NCBI GenBank assembly: GCA_937951895.1
Contig: CALFER010000087.1
Coordinates: 1-64,000 of the forward strand
Length of the DNA stretch: 64,000 bases
Direction of reading: 5' to 3'
DNA from: an uncultured bacterium
GTDB lineage: Bacteria > CSSED10-310 > CALFER01
Shown one piece after another: positions 63,215 through 64,000 of the stretch. Position 1 is the stretch's first letter; every line of letters starts with the position of its first letter. Position numbers and translations under genes: made by a program. Below the pieces are notes generated by a model. The model was not told the DNA's origin. It did not search any database and saw nothing but the letters and a program-made list of their open reading frames with translations.

Positions 63215-64000
63215 CGACCATATTGCGAGCATCAGAGATCCGATTCCGGCGACTGCAGAAGCGCTCACAAGCCAGCGGATCATTCGCGATCCGAGACCCG
63301 AGATGTGATCAAGTGGAGGTGATCCTTCAGACGGTTCTGGAGGTTTCGGTGTGTCTGTTTCATGAAATGTCTTGATATCCAGAGACTCAAGGCGGGGTAG
63401 TTCAAGTTCACATGTAATCGGGCCGATCTCGATTCGATCGCCATCCTGCAGTGCCTGTGTTCCGCTGATCAGCTTCCCGTTAACCCGAATGCCGTTCGAT
63501 GATCCGCAATCCTGGATGAATACATGATCATCCGCCGTGCGAAACACACTCGCGTGACGTCTCGATACGGCGGGTGAATCGATCACATAGTCACACGATG
63601 CATGTCGACCCATGCTGTAAGGTCGATCGGAATCTTCCAAAACGAGCGGTTGGACTTCAGCCGAGATGGGATTCGATACGACGATTTTGGGATACTTCGC
63701 GGGCAACGCGAATCGCTCGATGATCGCATCCACATCTCCGGAATGATCCACACCACGGTCTGCGAGAGTCGTCTTATGTCGCACTTCCGGAACTGCACTG
63801 AAGGCAATGTCCATCTCAAAAGGCCCGATGCAGATGGTGTCTCCCGGAACGATCATCGCGGGTTTCCCCGGAGAAATCCGCTTCGCGTTCAGTTCTGTAC
63901 CGTTGCGACTTGTCAGATCCTCGATAGTAAACTGATCAACATCCCGGGCGATTCGAGCGTGAACTCCTGAAACTTCAGGCGAGTCCAAACGGAGATTCAC
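63197..64000 (-). CDS. Partial double-FHA-domain protein with C-terminal membrane helix
   Basis: The gene runs in from the right edge, so its 5' end is missing; 267 codons are visible. Two forkhead-associated domains appear. The first (residues 1-65 of the visible part) contains VSGVHARI and SRNGTELN, the second (~125-200) contains YSMGRHASCD, SRRHASV and GSSNGIRVNG with the Gly-Arg, Ser-x-x-His and Asn-Gly pattern. A single hydrophobic helix (~240-265) ends the protein. FHA domains bind phosphothreonine, and chlamydial SctD proteins also carry FHA domains, but no periplasmic ring-building region follows the helix, so SctD identity is not supported. Confidence 0.8.
   Translation of the reverse strand: MNLRLDSPEVSGVHARIARDVDQFTIEDLTSRNGTELNAKRISPGKPAMIVPGDTICIGPFEMDIAFSAVPEVRHKTTLADRGVDHSGDVDAIIERFALPAKYPKIVVSNPISAEVQPLVLEDSDRPYSMGRHASCDYVIDSPAVSRRHASVFRTADDHVFIQDCGSSNGIRVNGKLISGTQALQDGDRIEIGPITCELELPRLESLDIKTFHETDTPKPPEPSEGSPPLDHISGLGSRMIRWLVSASAVAGIGSLMLAIWSLFHLL

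Noticed and set aside
1..64000. tRNA, rRNA, CRISPR arrays, insertion sequences, phage genes or attachment sites
   Set aside because: None were recognised: no cloverleaf-like sequence, no evenly spaced direct repeats with spacers, and no transposase or integrase. A tRNA or ncRNA scan by covariance model would be decisive.
63197..64000. Assignment of the FHA protein as SctD
   Set aside because: FHA domains fit, but the visible C-terminus ends right after the membrane helix with no ring-building domain.

Overview
This window reads as chromosomal DNA of a Gram-negative (diderm) bacterium. It carries lpxC for lipid A, kdsA and kdsD for Kdo, O-antigen/exopolysaccharide genes, a lipoprotein with a clear lipobox, and two core components of a type III secretion apparatus. 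Base composition is moderately GC-rich and even. I see no tRNA, rRNA, insertion sequence, prophage or CRISPR array. Secreted proteins with Thr-Pro linkers and a shared C-terminal domain, together with several genes I cannot place, suggest an uncultured or poorly sampled phylum. I cannot name it from sequence alone.

Layout. (1) 1-6.6 kb: a tightly overlapping operon of a barrel-like protein cut by the left edge, an unknown protein, and a PgsB/CapB-like amide ligase with a long extension. It ends at a strong bidirectional terminator. (2) 6.7-15.0 kb, minus strand: lpxC followed by three exported proteins: a GHL10-type hydrolase, an M14 carboxypeptidase-fold protein and a gingipain-fold (C25) protein. 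The last two have lost key catalytic or metal-binding residues. (3) 15.1-26.1 kb: ppx/gppA, an fmdB-like gene, then the classic translation/RNA operon rimP-nusA-infB-ylxP-rbfA-truB-rpsO-pnp, followed by an M16 peptidase. (4) 26.1-32.7 kb: a DUF2723 membrane protein, an HD phosphohydrolase, an M23 peptidase and a two-gene pair that looks like proteasome-type Ntn-hydrolase paralogues. (5) 32.8-39.9 kb: two large secreted proteins (1488 and 797 aa) ending in the same Thr-Pro linker and C-terminal domain as the M14-fold protein. (6) 40.1-43.9 kb: a small protein, a cytosolic-looking M23 protein, a NYN-cold-shock fusion, an exported unknown and ispD. (7) 43.9-53.8 kb: surface polysaccharide genes (WbaP-like initiating transferase, MurJ/Wzx-like flippase, glycosyltransferase, kdsA, kdsD, SDR epimerase, Wzy/WaaL-like protein, TPR partner). 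(8) 53.8-57.6 kb: trxB, a TPR/transglutaminase-like lipoprotein and mgtE. (9) 57.6-64.0 kb: a glycosyltransferase overlapping sctU, then a candidate secreted substrate, an LcrH/SycD-like chaperone and sctV, with a convergent double-FHA membrane protein running off the right edge.

How the parts fit. lpxC, kdsA/kdsD, the polysaccharide genes and possibly the PgsB-like operon build the cell surface. The Thr-Pro/C-terminal-domain proteins probably sit on or leave that surface. The type III genes supply a contact-dependent export route. The most notable items are the type III locus, the proteasome-like pair, the shared C-terminal domain, the pseudo-peptidase pair and the PgsB-like operon. Start codons were often moved inward from the longest frame where a clear Shine-Dalgarno sequence supported it; such cases are stated. 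No gene-free stretch exceeds about 240 bases, so all intergenic regions are short.
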